Below are positions 27,630 to 35,703 of a stretch of DNA of 64,000 nt, in pieces. The stretch is taken from the NCBI RefSeq assembly GCF_004115975.1, contig NZ_SDDZ01000016.1:1-64000 (forward strand). Reading direction: 5' to 3'. The translations under genes and the position numbers were made by a program. Position 1 is the stretch's first letter; each line of letters opens with the position of its first letter. The notes below the pieces were generated by a model. That model saw only the letters and a program-made list of their open reading frames with translations. It ran no database searches and had not been told where the DNA came from. Origin of the DNA: Gelidibacter gilvus (lineage in GTDB: Bacteria > Bacteroidota > Bacteroidia > Flavobacteriales > Flavobacteriaceae).

Positions 27630-27927
27630 TGCTCTTCAAACTCAGCCAACCACCACCATTTGTGGCGATAATATTATTCAAATTTAAATATTCAGCTGCC
27701 TTTGCTGAGCGTGCACCACTGGCACAACATGTAATTACTGGTTTGTTTAATTTCTTGAGTTCCCCAACCCGATTTTTTAACTCATCCAATGGAATGTGTT
27801 TTGAATTTTTAATATGACCATTATCCCATTCCCTTTGAGTCCTCACATCCAAAATGATAGCGCCTTTTTCTAAAAGGTCATTTATTTGCCTTTTTTTGAT
27901 ACCGAATATAAAATCGAAAATTCCCAT
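27616..27927 (-). CDS. Rhodanese-like sulfurtransferase
   Basis: A 103-residue single-domain rhodanese starting MGIFDFIFGIKKRQIND. The active-site loop is CASGARS with catalytic C68, and the fold motif DVRTQREWDNGHIKNSKHIP is present. The frame stays open well upstream, but that part overlaps the divergent tetR gene and shows no family similarity, so 27927 is chosen. It likely carries persulfide sulfur in the cytoplasm. Confidence 0.88.
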   Translation of the reverse strand: MGIFDFIFGIKKRQINDLLEKGAIILDVRTQREWDNGHIKNSKHIPLDELKNRVGELKKLNKPVITCCASGARSAKAAEYLNLNNIIATNGGGWLSLKSKIPS

Positions 27928-28002
27928 AGTTTTCTTTTGTTTAAATTTACAAAATATTGGACAAATTTTGAGCCATACACTTTGAATTTTAAACTTTGAA
28001 TC

Positions 28003-28575
28003 GTGAATACCGAAGGCACACGTAGAGACGAAATTATAAACACAGCCACAAAACTTTTTAAAGAAAAGGGCTATAGTGCGGTGACCATGCGAGATTTGGC
28101 AACGGCTATGGGCATGAAAGCGGCAAGTCTTTACAATCACATCAACTCCAAGCAAGAAATCCTCAAAGCCATCATCATTTCTTTGGCTGAAGAATTCACA
28201 CAAGGCATGGATATCATTAAAAAATCCGATCAAACGGCTATCGAAAAGTTAAATCTGATTGTTGCACTTCACGTCGATATTACAACAAAGAACCCATACG
28301 GAATGGCGTCCCTCAACAATGATTGGATGCATTTGGAAGGTCAACTCGAGTATTATTTGGGATTACGAGAGCGCTATGAGAAAGATTTTGTATCGATTAT
28401 CAAGAGCGGTATTTCTTCAAATGAAATTGTCGATACAAATCCTGAAGTAGTGATGTTTTCAATACTTTCAACACTTCGCTCCTTGTATTTATGGATCCCT
28501 CGAAAAGAAGAAATTAATGCAAAAGCCTTGGCTCAAAACTTGAGCGACGTTCTCATCAACGGAATTAACAAATAG
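28003..28575 (+). CDS. TetR-family regulator, probable repressor of the paa genes
   Basis: A 190-residue TetR protein: N-terminal helix-turn-helix (about 8-50, INTATKLFKEKGYSAVTMRDLATAMGMKAASLYNH) and a helical ligand domain. The start is GTG at 28003; no ATG lies upstream in frame before the conserved HTH. Directly downstream is a perfect 22-bp palindrome over the inferred transcription start of paaE. By analogy with PaaR proteins, phenylacetyl-CoA may be the inducer. That is inference from location. Confidence 0.85.
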   Translation: MNTEGTRRDEIINTATKLFKEKGYSAVTMRDLATAMGMKAASLYNHINSKQEILKAIIISLAEEFTQGMDIIKKSDQTAIEKLNLIVALHVDITTKNPYGMASLNNDWMHLEGQLEYYLGLRERYEKDFVSIIKSGISSNEIVDTNPEVVMFSILSTLRSLYLWIPRKEEINAKALAQNLSDVLINGINK

Positions 28576-28591
28576 TTTACAATTAATTTTG

Positions 28592-28599
28592 TAAATTTG
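28592..28599 (+). promoter_or_regulatory. -7 box TAAATTTG of the paa operon
   Basis: A perfect TAnnTTTG box just upstream of a palindrome. It predicts a start near 28605, that is, inside the operator candidate. The -33 part is weak. Confidence 0.55.
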
Positions 28600-28604
28600 T
28601 CACT

Positions 28605-28626
28605 CAAACTAACAAGTGTTAGTTTG
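28605..28626 (+). promoter_or_regulatory. TetR operator candidate
   Basis: CAAACTAACA-AG-TGTTAGTTTG is a perfect inverted repeat with ten-base arms. The half-site ACTAAC / GTTAGT fits the ACTnAC / GTnAGT half-sites described for some PaaR regulators. Its place at +1 of the promoter suits simple repression. I found no second copy elsewhere in the window. Confidence 0.65.
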
Positions 28627-28694
28627 ATGTCTGCAAGTTTTCCTATCCTCGAGATTAGGTATTTGTAGTTAAACTGAATTTAATAAAACAAAAA

Positions 28695-28728
28695 TTCCCT
28701 TTCCTTTGGAAAGGGTTAGGGATAGGAT
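28695..28728 (+). repeat. Start-proximal hairpin repeat before paaE
   Basis: TTCCCTTTCCTTTGGAAAGGG is a hairpin followed by the purine tail TTAGGGATAGGAT. It ends one base before the paaE ATG. Relatives occur before paaA, paaJ, paaZ and paaY. Confidence 0.8.
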
Positions 28729-28729
28729 T

Positions 28730-29803
28730 ATGGCAGAATTCCACAACCTCAAAGTGGCAGATATTTACAAGGAAACAAAAGATTGCGTAGTCATTGCTTT
28801 TGATGTTCCTGATGAGCTAAAGGAAAAATTCAAATACCGACAAGGTCAACATTTGACTTTGCGTAAGGAGTTAAATGGCGAGGACATCCGACGGAATTAT
28901 TCGTTGTGTTCAAGTCCGTTGGATGGCGAATGGAAAGTCGCTGTCAAAACCATACGGGACGGAGTCTTTTCAAATTATGCCTTTAACGAATTAAAAAAAG
29001 GGGACACTCTGGAAGTGATGGTGCCACACGGTGAATTTACGGTTGATGTGGATGTTTCGGCGCGTAACAATTACATCGCATTTGCGGCAGGAAGTGGTAT
29101 TACACCATTGTTATCCATAATTAAGACACACTTACATCAGGAGCCAAACAGCACCTTTAAGTTGTTTTACTTGAACCGAACCGTAAAATCCATTATCTTT
29201 AAAGAAGAAATCGAACAGCTTAAAAATGAGTTCTTTGAAAGGTTTCAAGTATTTTATTTTTTAACAAAAGAACAGCGCGATATTCCGTTTTTGAACGGAC
29301 GATTTGACAAGGAGAAATTAGCAGTGCTGACCAAAACCTTTATTGATATTCCAGATACGCAACATGCGTTCATCTGCGGACCACAAGATATGATTTACTT
29401 GATTCGCGATGAGTTACAAGCTGCAGGAATGCCTAAGGATAATATTCATTTCGAATTGTTTTTTACAGGCAGTTCTGAAGAAGAGAATAAACATATTGCA
29501 GAAGTCCTTGAACAAAGAATTGATGGCACACGTGTGACCATTATTGATGGCGGAAAAGAATTCCATTTCATTATGGATGATGATTTTGATACCATTCTTG
29601 ATGGTGCATTGGCTGCTGGAGCCGATTTGCCTTTTGCCTGTAAAGGTGGCGTTTGTAGTACCTGCAAATGTCAAGTCATAGAAGGTTCGGTCAAAATGAA
29701 AAAGAATTACGCACTCGCCGATAAGGAAGTGGCACAGAATTATGTATTGAGTTGTCAAGCCGTCCCAACAAGCGATAAAGTTGTGGTCGATTTTGATGTG
29801 TAG
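28730..29803 (+). CDS. paaE: Phenylacetyl-CoA epoxidase reductase PaaE
   Basis: The 357-residue reductase passes electrons from NAD(P)H to the PaaABC(D) epoxidase. FAD-binding motif RRNYSLCS (54-61), NAD part GSGITPLLSI (121-130), and a C-terminal plant-type 2Fe-2S ferredoxin domain with C304, C309, C312 and C342. An in-frame ATG at 28706 lies inside the hairpin repeat, so MAEFHNLKVADIY at 28730 is the likely start. First gene after the operator. Confidence 0.93.
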   Translation: MAEFHNLKVADIYKETKDCVVIAFDVPDELKEKFKYRQGQHLTLRKELNGEDIRRNYSLCSSPLDGEWKVAVKTIRDGVFSNYAFNELKKGDTLEVMVPHGEFTVDVDVSARNNYIAFAAGSGITPLLSIIKTHLHQEPNSTFKLFYLNRTVKSIIFKEEIEQLKNEFFERFQVFYFLTKEQRDIPFLNGRFDKEKLAVLTKTFIDIPDTQHAFICGPQDMIYLIRDELQAAGMPKDNIHFELFFTGSSEEENKHIAEVLEQRIDGTRVTIIDGGKEFHFIMDDDFDTILDGALAAGADLPFACKGGVCSTCKCQVIEGSVKMKKNYALADKEVAQNYVLSCQAVPTSDKVVVDFDV

Positions 29804-29811
29804 CAGGCATT

Positions 29812-29843
29812 AACCTGCAAGGTTTCTAAAACCTTGTAGGTTT
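29812..29843. repeat. AACCTGCAAGG palindrome
   Basis: AACCTGCAAGGTTT-CT-AAAACCTTGTAGGTTT: arms of about 14 bases. It lies in the paaE-paaA spacer. Confidence 0.75.
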
Positions 29844-29946
29844 AAATAAGAAAAAAAATAAGACGCAAAAATGGCGTTATACCAATTAGATTTTGAATGT
29901 TTAGTTGGTATTAAATATAAAAACTTAAAATCAAAGTCCCTATAAG

Positions 29947-29979
29947 CTCCCTCTCCTTCGGAGAGGGCTGGGGTGAGGC
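29947..29979 (+). repeat. Start-proximal hairpin repeat before paaA
   Basis: CTCCCTCTCCTTCGGAGAGGG hairpin followed by CTGGGGTGAGGC. It ends two bases before the paaA ATG. It is the GC-richer variant of the repeat before paaE. Confidence 0.75.
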
Positions 29980-29981
29980 TT

Positions 29982-30938
29982 ATGAGTGAAGAGCAAATAA
30001 GAAATTTAGAAAAGCAATTCGAAGAACGTATCGCAAGAGACGAAAAAATCGAACCGAAGGATTGGATGCCAGAAAAGTACCGTCAGACGCATATTCGTCA
30101 GATGTCACAGCATGCGCATTCAGAAGTCGTAGGGATGCTTCCAGAAGGGAATTGGATTACCAGAGCACCTTCTTTAAGACGAAAAGTAGCTTTGTTGGCA
30201 AAAGTCCAGGACGAAGCAGGTCATGGCCTGTATCTCTATTCTGCAACAGAAACTTTAGGTATTACACGTGAAGAAATGTATGAGCAATTGCATACTGGAA
30301 AGGCAAAATACTCAAGTATTTTCAACTATCCTACCGTTACTTGGGCCGATATGGGTGCTATTGGATGGTTGGTCGATGGCGCAGCTATCATCAATCAAGT
30401 GCCATTATGTAGCACTTCTTTTGGTCCTTATGCAAGAGCTATGGTAAGGGTTTGTAAGGAAGAAAGCTTTCATCAGCGGCAAGGTTATGAAATCATGATC
30501 AAGTTGGCAAATGGCACACCTGAACAAAAAGAAATGGCACAGGATGCTTTAAACCGATGGTGGTGGCCAAGTTTAATGATGTTGGGACCAACAGATGCCG
30601 AATCTGTCCATACCGAACAATCCATGAAATGGAAACTGAAACGTAAATCCAATGACGAATTACGTCAGCAATTCATTGATCAAACCGTTCCACAAGCAGA
30701 TTTAATAGGATTGACCATTCCTGACGCCGATTTAAAATGGAACGAAGAACGTGGAAGTTATGACTTTGGAGAAATCGATTGGGATGAGTTTTGGCAAGTG
30801 GTCAAAGGTCATGGCCCAATGAATAAGGAGCGAATGAAAGCCAGAGTTGGTGCATGGGAACGCGGCGAATGGGTGCGAGATGCAGCCATGGCGCACGCAG
30901 AAAAGAAAGCCGAAAGAAAAGAAAAAGAAGCAGTATAA
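29982..30938 (+). CDS. paaA: Phenylacetyl-CoA epoxidase catalytic subunit PaaA
   Basis: The 318-residue di-iron oxygenase subunit turns phenylacetyl-CoA into its ring 1,2-epoxide. Ligand motifs DEAGH and EESFH lie in the ferritin-like core, with [17 protein letters not shown] sequence near the end. The ATG at 29982 ([13 protein letters not shown]) is preferred over one nine bases upstream that falls in the repeat. The Lys/Glu-rich tail is ordinary for the family. Confidence 0.95.
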   Translation: MSEEQIRNLEKQFEERIARDEKIEPKDWMPEKYRQTHIRQMSQHAHSEVVGMLPEGNWITRAPSLRRKVALLAKVQDEAGHGLYLYSATETLGITREEMYEQLHTGKAKYSSIFNYPTVTWADMGAIGWLVDGAAIINQVPLCSTSFGPYARAMVRVCKEESFHQRQGYEIMIKLANGTPEQKEMAQDALNRWWWPSLMMLGPTDAESVHTEQSMKWKLKRKSNDELRQQFIDQTVPQADLIGLTIPDADLKWNEERGSYDFGEIDWDEFWQVVKGHGPMNKERMKARVGAWERGEWVRDAAMAHAEKKAERKEKEAV

Positions 30939-30942
30939 TAAG

Positions 30943-31022
30943 AACTTGAAATTGAGGATGAATTTGAAATTGAAGACCAATTAACTTCGAATTTGATTTC
31001 AAACTCGATTTCAATTTAATTC
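30943..31022. repeat. Word-iterated imperfect hairpin before paaB
   Basis: TTGAAATTGAGGATGAATTT and GAATTTGATTTCAAACTCG stretches on the two halves are roughly reverse complements, giving a stem of about 30 bases with mismatches. It has the same TTGAAATT vocabulary as the sequence around the four-helix-bundle gene at 31359. Confidence 0.65.
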
Positions 31023-31030
31023 ATAAAATT

Positions 31031-31318
31031 ATGTCAACTAAACAATGGCCACTTTGGGAAGTCTTCGTAAGAAGCAAAAACGGCTTGGAGCATCGTCATT
31101 TTGGAAGTCTGCACGCAGCAGATGCCGACATGGCACTTGAGAATGCGCGCGATGTTTACACCCGAAGAAATGAGGGCGTCAGCATTTGGGTCGTGGAATC
31201 CAAAAACATCACCGCATCCAATCCGGAACACAATGGCGAAATGTTTGAACCAGCAAAAGATAAAGTATATCGCCATCCCACTTTTTATGAGTTACCTGAT
31301 GAGGTGAAATATATGTAG
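31031..31318 (+). CDS. paaB: Phenylacetyl-CoA epoxidase subunit PaaB
   Basis: A 95-residue small subunit of the epoxidase, with WPLWEVFVRSKNGLEHRHFGS at its start and HPTFYELPDEVKYM at its end, as in the family. It bridges PaaAC units. Length is normal. Confidence 0.95.
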   Translation: MSTKQWPLWEVFVRSKNGLEHRHFGSLHAADADMALENARDVYTRRNEGVSIWVVESKNITASNPEHNGEMFEPAKDKVYRHPTFYELPDEVKYM

Positions 31319-31320
31319 CG

Positions 31321-31357
31321 TATAAGCTGAAGTTGAAATTGAAATTCAAATTGAAAA
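31321..31357 (+). repeat. Left inverted word repeat of four-helix-bundle gene 1
   Basis: GCTGAAGTTGAAATTGAAAT with AAATTGAAAAA after it. The complementary words AATTTCAATTT occur on the other side of the gene at 31747-31790. Confidence 0.6.
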
Positions 31358-31358
31358 A

Positions 31359-31715
31359 ATGAGTGAGAATAAATTTGATTTGAGTGATCGGTTAGAAGAC
31401 TTTGCAGCAACTATCATTTTGTTATATGATAAAAAGCCGTTGTCTTATGCTGGTGATTATTTGGCTAAACAACTCATTCGTTCTTCGTGTTCTTCAGCTT
31501 TGAATTATGGAGAAGTTTTAGGTGCTGGCACGGACAAAGATAAAATAAACAAGTTGCGAATTTGTTTAAAAGAATTAAGAGAGTGTCACAGAAATCTTAA
31601 TATTCAGACAAAAGCAAAACTATTTTCAAATGAAAATTTAACACCATTAAAAGATGAAAATGAGCAATTGATTCGAATAATGGTAACAAGAATTAAGAAT
31701 ATAAAACAAACTTGA
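31359..31715 (+). CDS. Four-helix-bundle protein (S23/IVP-like), copy 1
   Basis: A 118-residue helical protein with LAKQLIRSSCSSALNYGE and RICLKELRECHRNL, typical of the 23S-rRNA intervening-sequence protein family. These proteins lack known enzymatic motifs and may bind RNA or DNA. It sits between paaB and paaC in the operon direction, flanked by inverted word repeats. It has no known role in phenylacetate breakdown. It resembles the copy at 34016 more than that at 35704. Confidence 0.85.
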   Translation: MSENKFDLSDRLEDFAATIILLYDKKPLSYAGDYLAKQLIRSSCSSALNYGEVLGAGTDKDKINKLRICLKELRECHRNLNIQTKAKLFSNENLTPLKDENEQLIRIMVTRIKNIKQT

Positions 31716-31746
31716 GATCGAATTGTAATAGAAGAGATGAAATTAT

Positions 31747-31790
31747 GAATTTCAGCCTTTCAATTTCATTTTCGACTTCAATTTCAATTT
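31747..31790 (-). repeat. Right inverted word repeat of four-helix-bundle gene 1
   Basis: GAATTTCAGCCTTTCAATTT then CATTTTCGACTTC and AATTTCAATTT. It is the reverse-complement counterpart of 31321-31357, imperfect. Confidence 0.55.
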
Positions 31791-31795
31791 AAGAG

Positions 31796-32548
31796 ATGAA
31801 AAAGTCCCTATACAATTACATCCTCGGCATCGCCGACAACTCCCTAATCCTCGGTCAACGCATGGGTGAACTCTGCGGCCACGGACCGAGTTTGGAAACC
31901 GATATCGCCTGTACCAATATTTCTTTAGATTTATTTGGGCAGGTGCGTAGTTATTACCAATACGCGGCCAAAATTGCAGGTGATGGGCGTACAGAGGATG
32001 ATATTGCCATGCTTCGTAAAGAACGTGAGTATGTCAACGTGCTTTTGGTAGAACAACCCAACACCGATTTTGCTTATACCATGGCTCGCCATTTTTTATT
32101 TGATGTATATCACTTATTATTCTTGACAGAATTAAAAAAAAGTAAGGATATGACCTTGGCGGCAATCGCTACAAAATGCATTAAAGAGGTAAGATACCAT
32201 CAGCGTTTCTCATCGGATTGGATCAGACGTTTAGGCGACGGCACTGAAGAAAGTCAAAACCGAATGCAAGCAGCAATTAACGATTTATGGACCTATACCG
32301 ATGAATTGTTCCATCAAACCGAAGCTGATAAAGCCATGGTTTCAGAAGGCATTGGCGTAGATGTCACCAAATTAAAAGAAGCTTATTACGAAAAAGTAAA
32401 TACGATTTTAGAAGAATCAACCTTAACTATTCCAGAATCTAAATATTTCCAAAAAGGAGGGAAAATGGGGATTCATACAGAACATATGGGTTTTTTGCTA
32501 TCAGAATTGCAATACATGCAGCGCACTTACCCTAATATGGAATGGTAA
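31796..32548 (+). CDS. paaC: Phenylacetyl-CoA epoxidase subunit PaaC
   Basis: The 250-residue structural partner of PaaA with the same ferritin-like fold but a nonfunctional metal site in the family. Visible family sequences are LGQRMGELCGHGP, DIACTNISLDLFGQ and the later YHQRFSSDWIRRLGDG. It is separated from paaB by the four-helix-bundle gene. Confidence 0.94.
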   Translation: MKKSLYNYILGIADNSLILGQRMGELCGHGPSLETDIACTNISLDLFGQVRSYYQYAAKIAGDGRTEDDIAMLRKEREYVNVLLVEQPNTDFAYTMARHFLFDVYHLLFLTELKKSKDMTLAAIATKCIKEVRYHQRFSSDWIRRLGDGTEESQNRMQAAINDLWTYTDELFHQTEADKAMVSEGIGVDVTKLKEAYYEKVNTILEESTLTIPESKYFQKGGKMGIHTEHMGFLLSELQYMQRTYPNMEW

Positions 32549-32551
32549 CCA

Positions 32552-32612
32552 ATTCCTGCGAAGGCAGGAATCTCATGAAAGTGAAGCAATATATTCCGGC
32601 GAAAGCAGGAAT
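32552..32612. repeat. Two ATTCCTGC palindromes before paaD
   Basis: ATTCCTGCGAAGGCAGGAAT (32552-32571) is identical to the copy at 19812. ATTCCGGCGAAAGCAGGAAT (32593-32612) is a variant. The second ends ten bases before paaD. Confidence 0.85.
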
Positions 32613-32622
32613 CTCTTAGATA

Positions 32623-33135
32623 ATGAAATCTCTAATGATTACAACAGAACAACATATCGATGACATTTTAATTCCAATATTGGAGCAAGTTTCCGACCCG
32701 GAAATCCCAGTCCTCTCTATTATGGATATGGGTGTGGTGCGTTCTGCTGTTTTTGAAAATAGCATTGTAAAAGTTCAAATCACTCCAACATATAGTGGAT
32801 GCCCTGCCATGGATGTCATTGGTGACGATATAAAAAAAGCTTTAAAAGATGCGGGATATAAGTCGGAAGTAGAGTTGATTTTATCCCCAGCTTGGACCAC
32901 CGATTGGATAACACCAAGAGGCAGGAAAGCATTGGAAGATTATGGCATTGCAGCGCCTTTGGGAGTCGAAGCCGACAAAGATGTTTTACTACACGGGAAA
33001 CGCCTTGTAAAATGTCCACAATGTGGTTCAACAAACACAAAAATGGTGAGCCAGTTTGGTTCAACAGCATGTAAAGCACAGTTTCAGTGCGATGACTGTT
33101 TGGAGCCGTTTGATTATTTTAAATGTCTTAAGTAG
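32623..33135 (+). CDS. paaD: Phenylacetyl-CoA epoxidase maturation subunit PaaD
   Basis: A 170-residue protein with a DUF59/MIP18-type domain (about 10-105, ILEQVSDPEIPVLSIMDMGVV) and a C-terminal zinc-like module CPQCGST...CKAQFQCDDC...FKC. It is thought to help metal-centre assembly of the PaaABC complex. Start may be 32623 (MKSLM) or 32635 (MITTEQ). Confidence 0.92.
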   Translation: MKSLMITTEQHIDDILIPILEQVSDPEIPVLSIMDMGVVRSAVFENSIVKVQITPTYSGCPAMDVIGDDIKKALKDAGYKSEVELILSPAWTTDWITPRGRKALEDYGIAAPLGVEADKDVLLHGKRLVKCPQCGSTNTKMVSQFGSTACKAQFQCDDCLEPFDYFKCLK

Positions 33136-33143
33136 AATATAAT

Positions 33144-33177
33144 AACCTGCAAGGTTTTCAAAACCTTGTAGGTTTTT
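33144..33177. repeat. AACCTGCAAGG palindrome
   Basis: AACCTGCAAGGTTTT-C-AAAACCTTGTAGGTTTTT, the cleanest copy of this family. It lies in the paaD-paaG spacer. Confidence 0.85.
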
Positions 33178-33188
33178 GAATAGAAAGA

Positions 33189-33971
33189 ATGAACGAAAGT
33201 ATCTTATTAAAAATAGAAAACAAGATTGCGTATATCACGCTCAACCGCCCAGAGGTGTTCAATAGTTTTAATCGCGAAATGGCGTTACGGTTACAGGACA
33301 CACTTGATGCTTGTGAAAAAAATGATGCAGTTCGCGCCATCGTTTTGACTGGAAACGGAAAGGCATTCTGTGCGGGTCAAGATTTAAAAGAAGTGACATC
33401 TCCAGAATTAAATCCAGGTTTTAAGAAAATCTTGGAAGAACATTATAATCCGATAATCACAAGAATCCGCTCGATTAAAAAACCAATCATTGGTGCCATC
33501 AACGGCGTAGCCGCTGGAGCAGGAGCAAATATTGCTTTGGCTTGCGATATAGTAGTTGCTCATGAAAAGGTCAGTTTTATACAGGCATTTAGCCTCATTG
33601 GTTTGGTGCCAGATAGTGCAGGAACTTTCTTCTTGCCAAGACTTATCGGATTTCAAAAAGCATTGGCATTGGCTATGCTTGGCGATAAAGTATCCGCAGC
33701 AGAAGCTGAAAAAATGGGCATGATTTATAAAGTTCTGCCGTTAGAAAGTTTCGAAGAAGATGTCAATCAGTTGGCATTGAAACTTGCCAATATGCCCACA
33801 AAAGCATTAGGAATGATCAAGGAATTATTCAATGAATCTATGACCAACGATTTGGAAGCTCAGTTAGCATTGGAATCTAAATTTCAAATCGCAGCAGCAC
33901 AAACAGAAGATTATACGGAAGGAGTTGCGGCATTTGTTGAAAAAAGAAAACCGGAGTTTAAAGGTAAATGA
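33189..33971 (+). CDS. paaG: Ring-1,2-epoxyphenylacetyl-CoA isomerase PaaG
   Basis: A 260-residue crotonase-fold enzyme that isomerises the epoxide to oxepin-CoA. The oxyanion loops are FCAGQDLKE and NGVAAGAGAN. D142 in LVPDSAGTFFLPRL matches the catalytic Asp of PaaG rather than the two Glu of true hydratases. Its stop codon touches the left inverted repeat of the next four-helix-bundle gene. Confidence 0.92.
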   Translation: MNESILLKIENKIAYITLNRPEVFNSFNREMALRLQDTLDACEKNDAVRAIVLTGNGKAFCAGQDLKEVTSPELNPGFKKILEEHYNPIITRIRSIKKPIIGAINGVAAGAGANIALACDIVVAHEKVSFIQAFSLIGLVPDSAGTFFLPRLIGFQKALALAMLGDKVSAAEAEKMGMIYKVLPLESFEEDVNQLALKLANMPTKALGMIKELFNESMTNDLEAQLALESKFQIAAAQTEDYTEGVAAFVEKRKPEFKGK

Positions 33972-34012
33972 ATATCGAATATCGAACTGATTAATAATGA
34001 ATAACGAAGTTT
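33970..34012 (+). repeat. Left inverted repeat of four-helix-bundle gene 2
   Basis: GAATATCGAATATCGAAC and GAATAACGAAGTTT words. By eye, 34 of its 43 positions match the reverse complement of 34409-34450, with one gap. Confidence 0.75.
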
Positions 34013-34015
34013 AAA

Positions 34016-34384
34016 ATGGCAATTTATAAGTATGATTTGGAAGAACGTCTAATTCAGTTTGCTGTGGATGTTATTTTAATCTGTGGGAAAATTGACGGTA
34101 GTTTCGCCTCACAACATTTGTCAAAACAGTTAATTCGTTCAGCAACTTCCGCCGCTCTTAATTACGGAGAAGCGCAAAGTGCTGAGTCTGCGAAAGATTT
34201 TCTTCATAAAATGAGGTTATGCCTAAAAGAATTGAGAGAGTCCTTAGTCAATCTCAAGATTCAAAAAGGGGCAGATTTAATAAAAGACATTGAACGATTG
34301 GATCTGTTAATGAAAGAAAATAATGAACTAATTGCGATTTTCGTTTCAAGTATTCGCACATCACAAAATAAGAACAAAAGCTAA
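34016..34384 (+). CDS. Four-helix-bundle protein (S23/IVP-like), copy 2
   Basis: A 122-residue helical protein with LSKQLIRSATSAALNYGEAQ and RLCLKELRESLVNLKIQ, close in pattern to copy 1. It sits between paaG and paaH. It is bracketed on both sides by a 42-43-bp imperfect inverted repeat that begins at the paaG stop and ends at the paaH start. Confidence 0.87.
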   Translation: MAIYKYDLEERLIQFAVDVILICGKIDGSFASQHLSKQLIRSATSAALNYGEAQSAESAKDFLHKMRLCLKELRESLVNLKIQKGADLIKDIERLDLLMKENNELIAIFVSSIRTSQNKNKS

Positions 34385-34408
34385 ATATATGAATAGTATG
34401 ACTAAACT

Positions 34409-34450
34409 AAACTTCGATATTCGGTATTCAAAATTCAATATTCGTTATTC
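34409..34450 (-). repeat. Right inverted repeat of four-helix-bundle gene 2
   Basis: AAACTTCGATATTCGGTATT and TCAATATTCGTTATTC. It ends at the base before the paaH ATG. Confidence 0.75.
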
Positions 34451-35635
34451 ATGAAAATAGGAATTATCGGCTCAGGAACCATGGGAAGCGGCATCGCACA
34501 AGTAGCTGCTACAGCGGGTTGCAAAGTAAAATTATTCGACACCAATCAATCCGCATTGGACAAGGCAAAAGCAGCTTTGGATAAAATATTATCACGATTG
34601 ATTGAAAAAGATCGCATTGACGGTGACGAAAAGATCCGAATCCAAAGCAACATTTCCTACGTCGATGATTTAAAAGACCTATCAGACTCCGATTTGACCA
34701 TTGAAGCGATTGTTGAAAACCTGGACATCAAGAAAAAGGTGTTTTCAGAATTGGAAACCTATGTTTCAGAACACTGTATCATTGCCTCCAATACGTCAAG
34801 TCTTTCGATTGCTTCCATTGCAGCCTCCTTAAAAAGGCCAGAACGTTGTATAGGAATTCATTTTTTCAATCCAGCGCCATTGATGCAACTAGTAGAAGTG
34901 ATTCCAGCCATTCAAACCTCAAAAGAAGTTTTGGAGAAATCTGTGAAAATCATATCCGATTGGAAAAAAATTGTTGCCGTTGCAAAAGACACGCCTGGAT
35001 TTATAGTCAATCGGGTGGCAAGACCTTTTTATGGTGAAGCCTTAAGAATATACGAAGAAGGTATTGCCGATTTTATAACCATAGATGAAAGCCTGAAAAC
35101 TTTAGGGGGTTTCAAAATGGGGCCTTTCGAATTAATGGATTTCATAGGAAATGATGTTAATTATACAGTAACAGAAACTGTTTTTACTGCTTTTTATTTC
35201 GACCCGAGATACAAGCCAGCCTTTACCCAAAAACGTTTGGCTGAAGCTGGTTATTTGGGCAGAAAATCAGGTAAAGGGTATTATAACTATGATAAAAGTG
35301 GTGGTATAATCATTCCTGAACGCGATTACTATCGGGAGAAGGACTCTCATGATAAAAAACTATCGCAACACATATTCGATCGTGTTCTCGTCATGCTTAT
35401 CAACGAAGCTGTCGATGCTTTGTTCTGGAATATCGCAACCGCGGAAGCTATTGATGAGGCTATGACCAAAGGGGTCAACTACCCAAAAGGATTATTAGCG
35501 TGGGCAAATGAAAAAGGAATCGATTGGTGCGTTTCAAAAATGGATGAATTATATAATGAATATCATGAGGATAGATATCGGTGTAGCCCGTTGTTGAGGA
35601 GGATGAATATAGGTGGTTTGAGGTTTGAGGTATGA
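34451..35635 (+). CDS. paaH: 3-hydroxyadipyl-CoA dehydrogenase PaaH
   Basis: A 394-residue NAD-dependent 3-hydroxyacyl-CoA dehydrogenase with GSGTMGSG at 7-14 and IGIHFFNPAPLMQLVEV containing the catalytic His. Two dehydrogenase C-terminal domains follow. It probably oxidises 3-hydroxyadipyl-CoA. The last residues (GGLRFEV) are encoded by an iterated stretch GGTTTGAGGTTTGAGG, so the native end may have been replaced. Confidence 0.9.
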   Translation: MKIGIIGSGTMGSGIAQVAATAGCKVKLFDTNQSALDKAKAALDKILSRLIEKDRIDGDEKIRIQSNISYVDDLKDLSDSDLTIEAIVENLDIKKKVFSELETYVSEHCIIASNTSSLSIASIAASLKRPERCIGIHFFNPAPLMQLVEVIPAIQTSKEVLEKSVKIISDWKKIVAVAKDTPGFIVNRVARPFYGEALRIYEEGIADFITIDESLKTLGGFKMGPFELMDFIGNDVNYTVTETVFTAFYFDPRYKPAFTQKRLAEAGYLGRKSGKGYYNYDKSGGIIIPERDYYREKDSHDKKLSQHIFDRVLVMLINEAVDALFWNIATAEAIDEAMTKGVNYPKGLLAWANEKGIDWCVSKMDELYNEYHEDRYRCSPLLRRMNIGGLRFEV

Positions 35636-35673
35636 CAAGGCAGAGCCATAGAGATCATTTTTGGAGTCATAAT

Positions 35674-35702
35674 GGGATTAGGTATTAGGCATTTGGAATT
35701 AG
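35674..35702 (+). repeat. Left inverted repeat of four-helix-bundle gene 3
   Basis: AGGCATTTGGAATTAG at 35687-35702 is a perfect 16-base inverse of 36097-36112. It is preceded by GGGATTAGGTATT words. It ends one base before the gene's ATG. Confidence 0.85.
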
Positions 35703-35703
35703 T

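Noticed and set aside
27928-28233. Amino-terminal extension of the rhodanese
   Set aside because: The extension lies antisense to tetR, lacks any motif, and the conserved rhodanese start is MGIFDF at 27927.
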